NCBI GenBank assembly: GCA_027011835.1
Contig: JALUZN010000102.1
Coordinates: forward strand, 1 to 12,278
Direction: 5' to 3'
Source: Draconibacterium sp.
Lineage (GTDB): Bacteria; Bacteroidota; Bacteroidia; Bacteroidales; Prolixibacteraceae
DNA: 12,278 nucleotides
The notes under the pieces are model-generated. The model saw only the letters and a program-made list of their open reading frames with translations, made no database searches and was not told where the DNA came from. Positions 1-5,779 of the stretch are shown here, piece by piece (position 1 is the stretch's first letter; each line of letters opens with the position of its first letter). Position numbers and translations under genes: made by a program.

Positions 1-1
1 C

Positions 2-9
2 TATATTTG
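2..9 (+). promoter_or_regulatory. Candidate Bacteroidota -7 promoter element
   Basis: The octamer TATATTTG matches the Bacteroidota sigma-ABfr -7 consensus TAnnTTTG. The matching -33 element (TTTG or TTG) would lie upstream of the window and cannot be checked. If it is real, transcription would begin about 5-10 bases downstream and leave an untranslated leader of roughly 90 bases before the first NifX-family gene. A single AT-rich octamer can occur by chance, so this is tentative. Confidence 0.3.
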
Positions 10-107
10 TATTGATTACTAGAAACGTAAACACTGAACAGGTTTCAGGCAAAAATGCAAATTAACACTAACCCTGAGATTTGTTCTAATTATTGAATAA
101 TTAACAT

Positions 108-425
108 ATGAAATTTATTATTACATCAACAGGAAGCAGTTTAAAATCGAAGTTTGATTTAAGATTTGGAAGAGCAAGTTGGTTTTGTTTATACGACAGC
201 GAAACAAAAACAGCTGAGTTTATTGAAAATGAAAACAAAGATGCCAAAGGCGGAGCCGGTACAAAAGCGGTTGAAAAAGTTGCGGAGCTTGGAGTGAGCA
301 AAGTTATATCGGGCGATTTTGGCCCAAAAGCCAAGGCACTGCTCGAACGTTTAGAAATTCAAATGGTTGTTTTTCCAGAAGAGAATATGTCGATTCAGGA
401 TATTATTGCTAAAATAAAACTTTAA
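108..425 (+). CDS. NifX-family predicted Fe-Mo-cofactor-binding protein (1 of 3)
   Basis: This is a 105-residue protein of the dinitrogenase iron-molybdenum cofactor-binding family (NifX/NafY/C-terminal NifB fold, COG1433 type). The family binds preformed metal-sulfur clusters in the cytoplasm. Family marks are the opening beta strand, the RFGRA-x2-F segment near residues 22-29 (the usual 'HFG/RFG..F' site), the GGAG motif near residue 48, and the later GDFGPKA segment before the last helix. The length is normal for a single-domain member. The only Cys is in WFCLYD near residue 30, so there is no classical Cys-ligated cluster site and any cluster would be held largely without Cys. The start has no Shine-Dalgarno, as is usual in this phylum. 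The DUF5320-like gene begins 12 bases after the stop, which suggests one transcript. With no nitrogenase genes in the window, a FeMo-co role is unlikely. A Mo-Cu or Fe-S carrier of the orange-protein type is the better guess. Confidence 0.85.
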   Translation: MKFIITSTGSSLKSKFDLRFGRASWFCLYDSETKTAEFIENENKDAKGGAGTKAVEKVAELGVSKVISGDFGPKAKALLERLEIQMVVFPEENMSIQDIIAKIKL

Positions 426-437
426 AAATTAAAACAA

Positions 438-731
438 ATGCCAGGGTTTGACAGAACAGGACCCGCCGGACAAGGTCCAATGACGGGAGGAAGACAGGGA
501 GATTGCACAGGAAGCGATTTTCGCAGAGGTGCAGGACGACGCTTTAACGGGCGTGGATTAGGACACAACTCATTGTTTGGGTTTGGCTATGGTTTCAGGC
601 ATGGCTTTCGAAATCAAAATCGCTGGAACGTTGCTGATCAATCGGAAAAAAGAGTGATTGAAAATGAAATCATCACGCTTAAAGATCAGCTGTCGGCGCT
701 TGAAAAGAGACTTGCCGAAATTAAAGATTAA
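438..731 (+). CDS. DUF5320-like Gly/Arg-rich protein with C-terminal coiled coil
   Basis: This 97-residue protein opens with MPGFDRTGPAGQGPMTGG. That is the signature start of DUF5320 proteins, small proteins of unknown function found beside NifX-family and MinD-ferredoxin ATPase genes in many anaerobes. Residues 1-65 are rich in Gly, Arg and Phe, contain one Cys (GDC near residue 23), and are probably disordered or metal/nucleotide-associating. Residues 69-97 form a short amphipathic helix with heptad-spaced Ile/Leu, predicted to be a coiled coil. It starts 12 bases after the first NifX-family gene and is followed directly by a strong terminator hairpin, so these two genes appear to form a bicistronic unit. 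The function is unknown. The context suggests an accessory or scaffold for metal-cluster handling. Confidence 0.8.
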   Translation: MPGFDRTGPAGQGPMTGGRQGDCTGSDFRRGAGRRFNGRGLGHNSLFGFGYGFRHGFRNQNRWNVADQSEKRVIENEIITLKDQLSALEKRLAEIKD

Positions 732-737
732 TTTATT

Positions 738-783
738 TCTGAACGATGGATTTTATCTATTAAAGGTCAATCCATCGTTCAGA
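738..783 (+). terminator. Rho-independent terminator after DUF5320-like gene
   Basis: There is a perfect 15 bp inverted repeat (738-752 with 769-783) around a 16-base loop, followed by a T run at 784-788. It sits seven bases after the DUF5320-like stop codon. It should end or strongly attenuate the first two-gene transcript before the zinc-ribbon gene. Confidence 0.85.
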
Positions 784-813
784 TTTTTACAAACTGTTTA
801 AATTTTGTAAATT

Positions 814-1035
814 ATGAGAAGTTCAGGAAGAGGTATAAATATGGGAGAAGGACGCGGCCTCGGCAGTGGCGGAGGAAGAGGACGAAACCGCGGAGGTTCG
901 TTTGGCGTTGGAGGATACTGTGTATGCGCTAAATGTGGTGCAAAAGTAGAGCACCAACAAGGCGTAAAATGCACAACTGTAAAATGCCCCGAATGTGGGC
1001 ACATTATGGTACGCGAAGAACTACTAAACAAGTAA
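814..1035 (+). CDS. Small Gly-rich zinc-ribbon protein
   Basis: This 73-residue protein has a Gly/Arg-rich N-terminal half (residues 1-35), resembling the low-complexity part of the DUF5320-like neighbour, followed by a compact Cys cluster: CVCAKC near residues 36-41, a lone Cys near 53, then CPECGH near 58-63. The CxxC...CxxC layout is that of a zinc ribbon or rubredoxin-like knuckle and could hold Zn or Fe. The function is unknown. Similar Gly-rich proteins with a C-terminal Cys knuckle accompany NifX/DUF5320 genes elsewhere, from memory. The start is ambiguous: ATG 814 gives 73 residues, while ATG 841 (64 residues) is preceded by a purine-rich AGGAAGAGG at 825-833 with seven-base spacing. 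Both leave the Cys domain intact. Confidence 0.75.
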   Translation: MRSSGRGINMGEGRGLGSGGGRGRNRGGSFGVGGYCVCAKCGAKVEHQQGVKCTTVKCPECGHIMVREELLNK

Positions 1036-1043
1036 AAAAATAA

Positions 1044-1074
1044 AAAGTTGTTTTTATTATTTAAGAACAACTTT
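1044..1074. terminator. Hairpin after zinc-ribbon gene, terminator-like
   Basis: An inverted repeat pairs 1044-1055 with 1063-1074 (12 pairs, one a G-U wobble) around a seven-base loop, eight bases after the zinc-ribbon stop. The T run lies inside the left arm and the next bases are not T-rich, so on the plus strand it is a weak intrinsic terminator. On the minus strand it would be followed by a long T tract. It probably marks the boundary between the zinc-ribbon and cupin genes. Confidence 0.45.
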
Positions 1075-1110
1075 ACTAACTGTTTGGATTTCTATTATTA
1101 ATTTAAAATC

Positions 1111-1116
1111 GGGAGG
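1111..1116 (+). promoter_or_regulatory. Strong Shine-Dalgarno before the cupin gene
   Basis: GGGAGG lies seven bases upstream of ATG 1124. It is the best Shine-Dalgarno match in the window, while most neighbours have only A/T-rich leaders. It fixes the cupin start and suggests efficient translation of this gene. Confidence 0.6.
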
Positions 1117-1123
1117 ATAAATC

Positions 1124-1450
1124 ATGAAAAATTTAATGAATCTATTTGACGAGACAGGCTGGGAACCGGCTGACAATTATCCAAAAGGCACGCTCCGGAA
1201 AATGTTACGAGATGAAAACGGAGCCAAAACGATGTTGTTAAAATTCCCAAAAGGATTTAAAATGACTCCACACTCTCACTTAACAACCGAACAACATTTT
1301 GTATTGGAAGGTTCGTACTCAAGTAAAGGAGGTGTTTTTGGAGCAGGCTCTTATCAGCTTATTGGGGCACACGAAGAACACGGGCCATTCGAATCGGAAA
1401 ATGGTGCTCTGGTTTTAGTAATTTGGGATCCATTCAAAATAAAAAAGTAA
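1124..1450 (+). CDS. Single-domain cupin protein
   Basis: This 108-residue small beta-barrel protein carries an exact cupin motif 1: G44-x5-H50-x-H52-x3-E56-x6-G63. H50, H52 and E56 should bind a metal (Fe, Mn, Zn or Ni). An extra His at 58 is adjacent. The second motif is looser, with H83 and H86 in GAHEEHGPFE as candidates for the remaining ligand. The overall pattern, including the Trp-Asp-Pro ending, resembles ChrR/anti-sigma-factor-type cupins and small cupins of unknown substrate. There is no DNA-binding or anti-sigma N-terminal region, so a regulatory ChrR role is not supported. It lies 33 bases upstream of the second NifX-family gene and is likely cotranscribed with it. It could be a metal-sensing, metal-storage or thiol-oxidising accessory. 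The exact reaction is unknown. Confidence 0.8.
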   Translation: MKNLMNLFDETGWEPADNYPKGTLRKMLRDENGAKTMLLKFPKGFKMTPHSHLTTEQHFVLEGSYSSKGGVFGAGSYQLIGAHEEHGPFESENGALVLVIWDPFKIKK

Positions 1451-1483
1451 CACAAATAAATACATAAAAAACAGAATTAAAAT

Positions 1484-1816
1484 ATGAAGTTTGCTATTCC
1501 AATTTTAAATGGTCAGATAACGGCGCATTTTGGCCATTGTGAAAAATTTGCAGTTGTCGAAACAGAAAATAACAAAGTAATTAACGAAGAGTTGCTTACT
1601 CCTCCTGTACATCAACCGGGGGCCTATCCACGGTTTTTAGCCAATCAGGGTGTCGATGTGATTATTGCAGGAGGTATGGGACAAAAAGCACAGCAACTTT
1701 TTGCACAAAATAACATTGAAGTTTATCTTGGTGTTGCACAGGGCACTGCTGCTCAACTGGTTGAAAGCTACCTCGACAATCAACTCGATACGGGAAATAA
1801 TCTTTGTACGCATTAA
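1484..1816 (+). CDS. NifX-family predicted Fe-Mo-cofactor-binding protein (2 of 3)
   Basis: This 110-residue protein is the most canonical of the three NifX-family members here. It begins MKFAIPI, has the HFGHCEKF motif at about residues 16-23 (the conserved His and Cys of the predicted cluster-binding site), then ANQGVDVIIAGGMGQKAQ and the IEVYLGV strand that ends the domain. Members of this family bind Fe-Mo, Mo-Cu or Fe-S clusters as carriers or stores. The HFGHC site supports metal binding better than the 108-425 paralogue does. The C-terminal tail after about residue 95 is a short polar extension with one Cys and a terminal His. Its stop is one base from the TrmO-like start, so translation of the two is probably coupled, and the ATPase genes follow at equally tight spacing. 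Confidence 0.88.
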   Translation: MKFAIPILNGQITAHFGHCEKFAVVETENNKVINEELLTPPVHQPGAYPRFLANQGVDVIIAGGMGQKAQQLFAQNNIEVYLGVAQGTAAQLVESYLDNQLDTGNNLCTH

Positions 1817-1817
1817 A

Positions 1818-2300
1818 ATGAACAGAACAATTCGACTTCATCCCATTGGAATTATTGAAACGCCATATACCGAAACAACAAAAATGCCCATTCAGGGCTG
1901 TTTCGAAAATAAGGCTATTGGATGTTGTCGGCTGTTTTCGAAATACGAGAAAGGGTTAAACGGGTTAGATGAATTTAGTCATGCCATTCTTATTTATCAG
2001 TTTCATAAATCGACAGAAGAAGCAGTTGAAAGTGAACCATTTCTTGAAAATAAAGTTCACGGCATTTTCTCCATCAGAAGCCCCAACCGCCCCAACCGGA
2101 TTGGAATGTCGATTGTAAAAATCAAAGAGATAAAAGAGAACAGGCTCTATTTTACAGAAGTAGATATGTTAAACGGAACACCTTTACTCGACATTAAACC
2201 GTTGATTAAACATTTCGATAATCGAGAAAACGTAATATCGGGCTGGCTCGACAAGCAGTTTGAAGATGGGAATATACCCGATAATGCAATTTTAAAGTAG
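1818..2300 (+). CDS. trmO: TrmO-family tRNA m6t6A37 methyltransferase (TsaA/YaeB-like)
   Basis: This 160-residue protein has the TrmO/TsaA (UPF0066) domain. In Escherichia coli this enzyme N6-methylates t6A37 of threonine tRNAs using S-adenosylmethionine. Diagnostic segments are IRSPNRPNRIGMS (residues 86-98) and DMLNGTPLLDIKP (116-128), both near-matches to the SAM-binding and active-site signatures. It lacks the longer C-terminal extension of E. coli TrmO (about 235 residues), as many bacterial and archaeal short forms do. I chose ATG 1818 over the in-frame upstream ATG at 1665 because the domain begins directly with RLHPIGIIETPY and the upstream codons overlap the NifX-family gene in another frame. 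It lies one base from both neighbours, inside the metal-cluster operon. It may act on tRNA or may have been recruited as a SAM-dependent factor of the locus; only the former is established for the family. Confidence 0.87.
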   Translation: MNRTIRLHPIGIIETPYTETTKMPIQGCFENKAIGCCRLFSKYEKGLNGLDEFSHAILIYQFHKSTEEAVESEPFLENKVHGIFSIRSPNRPNRIGMSIVKIKEIKENRLYFTEVDMLNGTPLLDIKPLIKHFDNRENVISGWLDKQFEDGNIPDNAILK

Positions 2301-2301
2301 A

Positions 2302-3171
2302 ATGAAGATAGCAATAGCAAGTGGAAAAGGCGGAACAGGTAAAACAACTGTTTCGGTAAATTTATATAGTACTTTCGCAAGGTTTTTCGACAACAACATT
2401 ACACTTATCGACTGCGATGTTGAAGAACCCAACGATGCTCTGTTTTTTAAAAACAGAAAGTTGATTTTAGAAAAAGAGGTACAGCAAATTATTCCGGAGA
2501 TTAATACCGAAGCGTGTACATTTTGCCACAAATGCGCCGACTGGTGCGAATTTAACGCCATTACAATTATTAAAAGCGTTGCTTTTGCCGAAATAAATAA
2601 AGAACTCTGTCATTCGTGCGGAGCATGTTTGGTTGCTTGCGAATACAATGCCATTACCGAACATCCGCATCCGTTGGGAGTAATTTCTCATTTCGATACA
2701 GGAATTGGGAACGGACTGATTGAAGGACGTCTAGAAATTAGCTCATCGATGCAAACCATGCTGATTAAAGAGGTTAAAAAAGAGATTTCTGAAAACAACT
2801 CAATAACAATTATCGATGCTCCTCCCGGTACAAGTTGCCCGGTTGTTGAAACAGTTTCGGACGCCAATTACATTATTTTGGTTACAGAACCCACTCCTTT
2901 TGGATTGCACGATCTGAAAATTACCGTCGATTTACTACGCGACATAAAAAAACCATTTGGGGTTATTGTAAACAAAGCCGGATTAGGAGCAAACGAAGTG
3001 TATAAATTCTTAGACGAAAACAACATCGAACTGCTGGGAAAAATTCCGTTTACAAAAGCGTATGCAAAAAATTACGCTTCGGGAACCATTTTGGAGAATG
3101 TACCCAAAGAAATTGAAGACACATACCGCGAAATTGCAGAAAAATTACTAACCAAACAGTTGCAACAATGA
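2302..3171 (+). CDS. MinD/Mrp-type ATPase with inserted 2x[4Fe-4S] ferredoxin domain (first of tandem pair)
   Basis: This 289-residue P-loop ATPase belongs to the MinD superfamily with an inserted ferredoxin domain (COG1149 type). The deviant Walker A SGKGGTGKTT spans residues 7-16 and includes the signature Lys. The switch/Walker B-like DAPPG is at 172-176. The insert carries two complete CxxCxxCxxxC motifs (C72, C75, C78, C82 and C103, C106, C109, C113), enough for two [4Fe-4S] clusters. These ATPases are related to Mrp/NBP35 and NifH-like cluster or electron carriers. In Desulfovibrio, homologues sit in the orp locus. The start is one base after the TrmO-like stop, and the end overlaps the second ATPase by ATGA. 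The pair is therefore likely translated together and may form a heterodimer. The substrate protein is unknown; the NifX-family neighbours are the obvious candidates. Confidence 0.92.
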   Translation: MKIAIASGKGGTGKTTVSVNLYSTFARFFDNNITLIDCDVEEPNDALFFKNRKLILEKEVQQIIPEINTEACTFCHKCADWCEFNAITIIKSVAFAEINKELCHSCGACLVACEYNAITEHPHPLGVISHFDTGIGNGLIEGRLEISSSMQTMLIKEVKKEISENNSITIIDAPPGTSCPVVETVSDANYIILVTEPTPFGLHDLKITVDLLRDIKKPFGVIVNKAGLGANEVYKFLDENNIELLGKIPFTKAYAKNYASGTILENVPKEIEDTYREIAEKLLTKQLQQ

Positions 3172-4037
3172 AGGAGATTACAATATTAAGCGGAAAAGGA
3201 GGAGCCGGTAAAACAAGTGTTGCAGCGGCAATTGCCTCGGTTGCAAAAAATGCAGTATTTTGCGATAACGATGTTGACGCAGCCGATTTACATCTCATTT
3301 TTAATCCTGAAATAAAAGAGCGGTATGATTTCGACAGCGGAACACTTGCCGTAATCGACCCCGATGTTTGTACCAACTGTGGGATTTGTGTCGAGCACTG
3401 CCATTTCGATGCCATTCATCCAAATGCAATTGAGCAGCTCGAAGTAAACCCGTTTCAATGTGAAGGATGCCGGCTTTGCGAGCGTGTTTGTCCGGAAGGT
3501 GCAATCGAATCGGTTTACAACAACAATAACCATTGGTTTGTTTCTAACACACGATTCGGAACGCTGGTACATGCAAAAATGGGCCCCGGTGAAGAGAACT
3601 CGGGGAAACTGGTTACCGAAATCAGAAAAAAAGCAAAAGAGATTGCAAACCAAATTAATGCCGATTTTATTATAAACGACGGGCCTCCCGGAATTGGTTG
3701 TTCAGCCATTGCATCAATTACCGGAACCGATGCGGTGCTAATGGTCATCGAGCCAACACTCTCGGGACTCCACGATGCAAAAAGACTGGTTGAATTGATT
3801 AACACATTCAATATTCCGGTATTTGCAGTTATCAACAAATTCGACCTGAACAGAGAAATAACGGAAAAAGTAAAAAATTACCTTGACGAAAATTCGATTT
3901 CGCTAATTGGCAAGATACCTTTTGCCAACGAAATGGTTGAATCGGTGGTTAACGAAAAAACAATTATTGAATACGCTCCCGATAATAAAATAAGCAAAGA
4001 GTTTTATTCTATTTGGGAAAAAATAAAAAACAATTAA
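3168..4037 (+). CDS. MinD/Mrp-type ATPase with inserted 2x[4Fe-4S] ferredoxin domain (second of tandem pair)
   Basis: This paralogue of the preceding ATPase has the same length (289 residues) and the same layout. Walker A SGKGGAGKTS is at residues 8-17, DGPPG is at 171-175, and there are two cluster motifs (C68, C71, C74, C78 and C98, C101, C104, C108), the second ending in the classical CPEGAI. The region around residues 34-40 (NDVDAAD) matches the switch I position of MinD proteins. Sequence divergence from the first copy is high outside the motifs, so the duplication is old and the two subunits have probably specialised. The ATG lies inside the last codons of the first ATPase (four-base overlap), so coupling is close to certain. 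The likely role is ATP-driven transfer of electrons or of a metal cluster. No MinC or MinE is present, which argues against a classical division-site role. Confidence 0.92.
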   Translation: MKEITILSGKGGAGKTSVAAAIASVAKNAVFCDNDVDAADLHLIFNPEIKERYDFDSGTLAVIDPDVCTNCGICVEHCHFDAIHPNAIEQLEVNPFQCEGCRLCERVCPEGAIESVYNNNNHWFVSNTRFGTLVHAKMGPGEENSGKLVTEIRKKAKEIANQINADFIINDGPPGIGCSAIASITGTDAVLMVIEPTLSGLHDAKRLVELINTFNIPVFAVINKFDLNREITEKVKNYLDENSISLIGKIPFANEMVESVVNEKTIIEYAPDNKISKEFYSIWEKIKNN

Positions 4038-4048
4038 TTAAGAGATTT

Positions 4049-4240
4049 ATGAAAAATTTTAAAATAAATCAGAGTGAATGTGTAGGATGCAGTACATGCG
4101 CATTAATAGCACCAACAAATTTTGCAATGAACAGCAGTAATGTAGCCTATATAAACACACAACCGCAAACCGAAGACGAAGAAGCTGAGTGTAATCAGGC
4201 ACTCGAGATTTGTCCGGTTCAGGTTATTTCGGCAGTATAA
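4049..4240 (+). CDS. Single-cluster [4Fe-4S] ferredoxin
   Basis: This 63-residue acidic ferredoxin of the Thermotoga/Pyrococcus single-cluster type is probably a soluble low-potential electron carrier. Cluster ligands are C11, C14 and C17 in CVGCSTC, and C55 in the C-terminal CPVQVI. In the homologous fold two extra Cys form a disulfide. Here the first of these is Ala21 (CALIAP instead of CxxxCP) while its partner position C48 is retained, so the disulfide cannot form. I chose ATG 4049 over the in-frame ATG at 4013 because the latter lies inside the ATPase gene and adds a basic tail with no ferredoxin match. The gene starts 11 bases after the ATPase stop and probably supplies electrons to the ATPase pair or to the flavoenzyme downstream. 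Confidence 0.88.
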   Translation: MKNFKINQSECVGCSTCALIAPTNFAMNSSNVAYINTQPQTEDEEAECNQALEICPVQVISAV

Positions 4241-4273
4241 ATTTAATTTTAGAAACCATATTTTGTAAAAATT

Positions 4274-4567
4274 ATGAAAACATTAGAAGAAGCTATCGAT
4301 GTTATTTCGAAAGTTGAACACCCTGCAATTAGTTATCCGTTAACAAAACTTGGAATTGTAAAAGATATCGAACTCAATGGAGATACAGTTGTACTCTCAT
4401 TTGTATTTCCGTTTCCGAATATTCCAATTGCCGACCAACTTATTGCATCGATAGAAAAACCAATTAACGAAATTGGATTAAAACTGGAGTATATTGTAAG
4501 AGTAATGAACGATAACGAACGGAACACGTTTTTACAGCTCGAAGCCGAAGCGTGGAAAGGAATGTAA
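4274..4567 (+). CDS. DUF59/MIP18-type iron-sulfur assembly protein
   Basis: This 97-residue protein fits the MIP18/PaaD/SufT fold (DUF59), also found as the N-terminal domain of Mrp ATPases. Visible marks are the opening helix, the LTKLGIVKDIEL segment at residues 23-34 (family pattern 'DLGLVYDI'), the beta strand TVVLSFVFPFPN at 38-49, and the helix IADQLIASIEKPI. It has no Cys at all, whereas many DUF59 proteins carry one in the loop after the second strand. It therefore probably acts through protein contacts rather than by holding a cluster alone. In Mrp proteins this domain is fused to the ATPase; here it is a separate gene in the same operon as two Mrp-like ATPases, which suggests a split version of that arrangement. 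The start is 33 bases after the ferredoxin stop. Confidence 0.78.
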   Translation: MKTLEEAIDVISKVEHPAISYPLTKLGIVKDIELNGDTVVLSFVFPFPNIPIADQLIASIEKPINEIGLKLEYIVRVMNDNERNTFLQLEAEAWKGM

Positions 4568-4612
4568 TTATTTAGATTGATAGATTGTTAGATGATAGAC
4601 ATGATACTCATA

Positions 4613-4664
4613 ACAAAGTAGACTGCTAAAAAACTGCTATTTAGCATAGCTCTCATCACTTTGT
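4613..4664 (+). promoter_or_regulatory. Nested hairpin region upstream of permease gene
   Basis: In the 164-base gap between the DUF59 and permease genes, ACAAAGT (4613-4619) can pair with ACTTTGT (4658-4664), enclosing a stem of TGCTAAA (4624-4630) with TTTAGCA (4640-4646). The inner right arm can alternatively join the competing GCTAT/ATAGC stem (4636-4640 with 4646-4650). Mutually exclusive stems are what an attenuator or metal-responsive leader would show. No T run follows, so it is not a simple terminator, and it does not match a riboswitch class that I recognise. A clear promoter was not found in this gap. Confidence 0.35.
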
Positions 4665-4731
4665 ATTTGGCTAATTATTAAGACGATATAAAACTATTCT
4701 GAACTATTAAATATAGAAAATAAGAGAAAAT

Positions 4732-5763
4732 ATGCTAAATCTCTTTTTGCCCATATTGTTGAAATCGATAATGATAACCGGCTTCGTATTTATTATGATG
4801 CTGATTATTGAATACATTAACGTTCAAACAAAAGGGATTTGGCAAAACAGCTTATCGTCGAACATCTGGAAACAATACTTTTTAGCAGCACTGTTAGGAG
4901 CTGTCCCCGGTTGTCTGGGCGCATTTACTACCGTTGCACTTTTTTCGCACCGCCTTATTTCGTTTGGTGCTGTGGTAGCTGCAATGATTGCAACCAGTGG
5001 CGACGAAGCATTTGTTATGTTTGCCATGTTCCCGCAAAAAGCACTTTTATTAACGGCTATTATTTTTGTAGTGGGAATTTTAGCCGGATACATTACCGAT
5101 AAAATTTATACTCCAAAAAAAATTCTCACTAAATTCTCGCAACACAGTTTTCCTCTTCATTCCGAAGATGATTGTCACTGTTTTCAGCGAAAAAGAGTTT
5201 TTAGTCAGCTAGCCAAGCCATCGGTTTACCGTGTACTTTTAATCGTGGGCACTACACTTTTTTTATTGGCCATACTCGGCGGCCTAATTGCCGGCAATGC
5301 AAAACTGTGGATACGCATAACTCTGCTATTTACGGTTTTTGTGTCGTTGTTTGTAATTTTAACAGTCCCCGACCATTTTCTTAAAAAACATCTCTGGGAA
5401 CACATCGTTATAAAACATATTCCACGCATATTTCTCTGGACATTCGGCACCCTCTTTTCGTTTGCTTTAATTATGCAATTTGTTAATATCGAAACATGGT
5501 TATCGAATAATATGCTTCTTGTTTTAGTTATTGCCGTGTTGGTTGGAATTATCCCCGAATCGGGGCCTCACCTTATTTTTGTAACGCTCTTCGCACAGGG
5601 AACCATTCCGTTTAGCATTTTGCTCGCAAGCTCTGTTTCGCAAGACGGACACGGGATGTTACCTCTTCTTGCCGAATCGAAACGCAGCTTTTTAGCTGTA
5701 AAATTTGTAAATATTATTGTTGCTCTCATTGTTGGTATATCGGGTTATTTTATAGGTTTTTAA
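4732..5763 (+). CDS. Predicted ten-helix membrane permease, PF11449-like (putative metal/arsenic exporter)
   Basis: This 343-residue inner-membrane protein has about ten hydrophobic segments in two halves, matching my memory of PF11449 (ArsP_2). The family is annotated as putative manganese or arsenic efflux proteins with little experimental support. The halves appear to be an internal duplication: LLGAVPGCLGAF...SGDEAFVMFA (residues 54-98) corresponds to LVGIIPESGPHL...SQDGHGMLPLLA (270-314), each with a Pro-containing re-entrant-like motif and an acidic residue. Between the halves a polar loop at about 126-160 contains HSFPLHSEDDCHC, a likely metal-binding site. The gene follows a 164-base gap with hairpins and precedes the flavoenzyme by 16 bases. 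It could export a metal or oxyanion handled by the locus; the direction and substrate are inference. Confidence 0.75.
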   Translation: MLNLFLPILLKSIMITGFVFIMMLIIEYINVQTKGIWQNSLSSNIWKQYFLAALLGAVPGCLGAFTTVALFSHRLISFGAVVAAMIATSGDEAFVMFAMFPQKALLLTAIIFVVGILAGYITDKIYTPKKILTKFSQHSFPLHSEDDCHCFQRKRVFSQLAKPSVYRVLLIVGTTLFLLAILGGLIAGNAKLWIRITLLFTVFVSLFVILTVPDHFLKKHLWEHIVIKHIPRIFLWTFGTLFSFALIMQFVNIETWLSNNMLLVLVIAVLVGIIPESGPHLIFVTLFAQGTIPFSILLASSVSQDGHGMLPLLAESKRSFLAVKFVNIIVALIVGISGYFIGF

Positions 5764-5779
5764 TTTTAAATTATCGATT

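Noticed and set aside
1665..1817. In-frame upstream extension of the TrmO-like gene (51 codons)
   Set aside because: It overlaps the NifX-family gene in another frame and adds nothing like a TrmO N-terminus; the domain begins at ATG 1818.
3288..3653. Long minus-strand frames opposite the second ATPase
   Set aside because: They mirror the codon pattern of the strongly supported plus-strand gene and contain no domain.
2302..4037. MinD cell-division site selection system
   Set aside because: The inserted eight-Cys ferredoxin domains and the absence of MinC/MinE point to Fe-S/redox ATPases, not septum placement.
108..4567. Nitrogenase FeMo-cofactor assembly locus
   Set aside because: NifX-like and NifH-like folds suggest it, but no nifHDK, nifEN or radical-SAM nifB is present, and the ATPases carry ferredoxin inserts, as in orp-type loci.
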